A stretch of DNA of 64,000 bases from Rhizobium oryziradicis (lineage in GTDB: Bacteria > Pseudomonadota > Alphaproteobacteria > Rhizobiales > Rhizobiaceae), in NCBI RefSeq assembly GCF_001939045.1, contig NZ_MKIM01000024.1, positions 454,933 to 518,932 of the forward strand, read 5' to 3'. Positions 62,875 to 64,000 of this stretch are shown here, piece by piece. A model generated the notes under the pieces. It worked only from the letters and a program-made list of their open reading frames with translations. It had not been told where the DNA came from and searched no databases. Each line of letters opens with the position of its first letter. Position 1 is the stretch's first letter. A program made the position numbers and the translations under genes.

Positions 62875-63768
62875 ATGACCAAGCAAACCCAGAGCCCCGG
62901 CAAAATGCGACGCATTGACCGCTATGGTGAGCGGCTGCGCAAACGCCGCAATCAGCTGTCGCCCGGTCTTTTGAGTGTGGCCGAATATATTGATGGCCAC
63001 CGCCACGCGGTTTTGAGCAAATCGGCACTGGAAATTGGCTTTGCCACCGGCACATCTGACGCAACGGTCATTCGCGCCCTTCAAGCGCTGGGCTTTAGCG
63101 GTTTGGTGGATCTGAAAGACACGCTGGGAGCCTATCTGGGACAAACTGATTCGCCAGTTGAGAAAATGGCGGCAACCACCGACGCGCTAAACGGCAACAG
63201 CGATGCCGCGATTGATTTTGTCATCGACAATCAACGCGCGGCCCTCAACGCCCTGTCATCGCCCGAAAACCGCAGCAGCCTGACAAGGGCCACCCAATTG
63301 CTGGCCAAAGCCACAGCCATCGGCGTGTTCGGCATCGGTGCCAGTGGCATTATTGCGGATTACGGCGCGAGGCTGTTTTCCCGCTCCGGCTTTCCATCCT
63401 ATGCGCTCAACAACACCGGCATAGCGCTTGCCGAACAATTGCTAGCGATGGAAAAAGGCCATGCTCTCATTATGCTCCTGCACGGCCGCCCGCATCGCGA
63501 AGCATTGGCCACCCTTCAAGAGGCCAAACGGCTCGATATGCCGGTGATTCTGGTGCTGAGCCAAAGTGATAGCGTGCTGCGCCAACAGGCAGACGCCTGC
63601 CTGATCATGCCCCGCGCGAAAAGCGACCACGTGGCCCTGCACGCCCCATCATTGGTAGCCATGGAGACGATAGCGCTTGCCCTTGCCGCAACGGTGGAGG
63701 AGCGGACGCTTGAGACGCTGAACAGGTTGGTGGAGTTGAGGAGTGCGATCAGGCCCGATAAGCGGTGA
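62875..63768 (+). CDS. MurR/RpiR-family transcriptional regulator with SIS domain
   Basis: This 297-residue regulator has an N-terminal RpiR helix-turn-helix (LLSVAEYIDGHRHAVLSKSALEIGFATGTSDATVIRALQALGFSGLVDLK) and a C-terminal sugar-isomerase (SIS) domain from about residue 130 (IGVFGIGASGIIADYGAR; ALIMLLHGRPHREALATLQEAKRLDMPVILVLSQSDS). SIS domains sense phosphorylated sugars. It is divergent from the TonB-dependent receptor gene and likely controls it through the shared elements. Confidence 0.88.
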   Translation: MTKQTQSPGKMRRIDRYGERLRKRRNQLSPGLLSVAEYIDGHRHAVLSKSALEIGFATGTSDATVIRALQALGFSGLVDLKDTLGAYLGQTDSPVEKMAATTDALNGNSDAAIDFVIDNQRAALNALSSPENRSSLTRATQLLAKATAIGVFGIGASGIIADYGARLFSRSGFPSYALNNTGIALAEQLLAMEKGHALIMLLHGRPHREALATLQEAKRLDMPVILVLSQSDSVLRQQADACLIMPRAKSDHVALHAPSLVAMETIALALAATVEERTLETLNRLVELRSAIRPDKR

Positions 63769-63811
63769 AGGATCTTGAAATTTTGCACAACTAAAGATTT
63801 TATCATAACGA

Positions 63812-63835
63812 AAGCCCGGCAAAATAGCCGGGCTT
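63812..63835. terminator. Bidirectional terminator hairpin
   Basis: AAGCCCGGC/GCCGGGCTT is a perfect 9-bp stem with a six-base loop between two convergent genes. It is A-rich on the left and lies 44 bp past the regulator stop. Confidence 0.75.
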
Positions 63836-63857
63836 CAAATTCGATGACTGGATAGCC

Positions 63858-64000
63858 TCAATCTCTGTGCTCAGGCATTTCCTTCAACTGATCCTTCGTC
63901 CAGTTTGTGACGGCATGGACGTCGCCATCGCTATCACGCATGAACTGGAGATCGACCAGAGGAACGCCAACGGGCTTCGCGCCGATACCCAAAAAGCCAC
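63858..64000 (-). CDS. PRC-barrel-like protein, C-terminal end only
   Basis: The last 46 codons of a minus-strand gene that continues beyond the window: the residues GFLGIGAKPVGVPLVDLQF then TNWTKDQLKEMPEH precede a TGA at 63858. The GFLGIG..VGVP pattern and the ending with TKDQLKEMP are typical of PRC-barrel domain proteins of rhizobia, which are often secreted. The N-terminus cannot be judged. Confidence 0.6.
   Translation of the reverse strand, partial: GFLGIGAKPVGVPLVDLQFMRDSDGDVHAVTNWTKDQLKEMPEHRD

Noticed and set aside
1-64000. tRNA, rRNA, insertion sequence, phage or integrase genes
   Set aside because: None was recognised; all gaps are short and explained by promoters, terminators or the two repeat families.

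Overview
The window is a chromosomal segment of a Rhizobiaceae-type alphaproteobacterium (Rhizobium/Agrobacterium/Sinorhizobium relatives). The evidence is a large flagellar cluster with the rhizobial genes motC, motD/fliK, motE and rem, the alphaproteobacterial flagellin regulators flaF and flbT, five complex-flagellum-type flagellin genes in a row, an aglR-aglEFGAK alpha-glucoside locus, and palindromic intergenic repeats resembling the mosaic elements (RIME) of rhizobia. The genus cannot be fixed from the sequence alone. No tRNA, rRNA, CRISPR array, transposase or phage gene was seen.

Layout. (1) 1-3.4 kb: a 2-hydroxycarboxylate-type transporter, a membrane-anchored Tlde1 (DUF2778) L,D-transpeptidase-like protein and a small PilZ-like protein. 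(2) 3.5-11.3 kb: the alpha-glucoside import and hydrolysis operon aglEFGAK (minus strand) with the divergent LacI-type regulator aglR and three AAGCGCTT-core operators between them. (3) 11.3-13.3 kb: folD and a WecG/TagA-type glycosyltransferase. (4) 13.4-53.2 kb: the flagellar cluster. Most of it is on the minus strand, in transcription order: flgF-fliI-hyp; flgBC-fliE-flgGAI-motE-flgH-fliLP; five flagellins; fliH-like-motBCD-transglycosylase; rem; flgEKL-flaF-flbT-flgD-fliQ-flhA-fliR; FliJ-like, FlgJ-like, FlgN-like and FliL-like genes. On the plus strand motA-fliMNG-flhB-hyp runs divergently from flgF. fliF, visN, visR and chemotaxis genes, which flank this block in Sinorhizobium as I recall, are absent, so synteny breaks next to flhB. 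(5) 53.3-60.3 kb: a membrane protein of unknown function, then an ABC importer operon (binding protein, two permeases, ATPase) ending in a glycerophosphodiester phosphodiesterase, facing a convergent inositol-monophosphatase-family gene. (6) 60.4-64 kb: a TonB-dependent receptor divergent from an RpiR/SIS regulator, then the end of a PRC-barrel-like gene.

Most interesting points. The ABC-phosphodiesterase operon has a textbook Pho promoter: three CTGTCAT-like heptamers at exact 11-bp periods ending 10 bp before a TAAATA -10 box. With the inositol-phosphatase neighbour this suggests a phosphate-starvation system that imports and degrades a phosphodiester, possibly a glycerophosphoinositol-like compound. 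All five flagellin genes share a leader element (two CCGG half-stems followed by TGTCCCT) 19-32 nt before their start codons, a candidate target for FlbT/FlaF control. The TonB receptor/RpiR divergent region holds a near-perfect 20-bp inverted pair, one copy pointing at each gene. FliN carries an unusual Asp/Gly/Phe-rich low-complexity segment, and Rem appears to lack the receiver phospho-acceptor aspartate.
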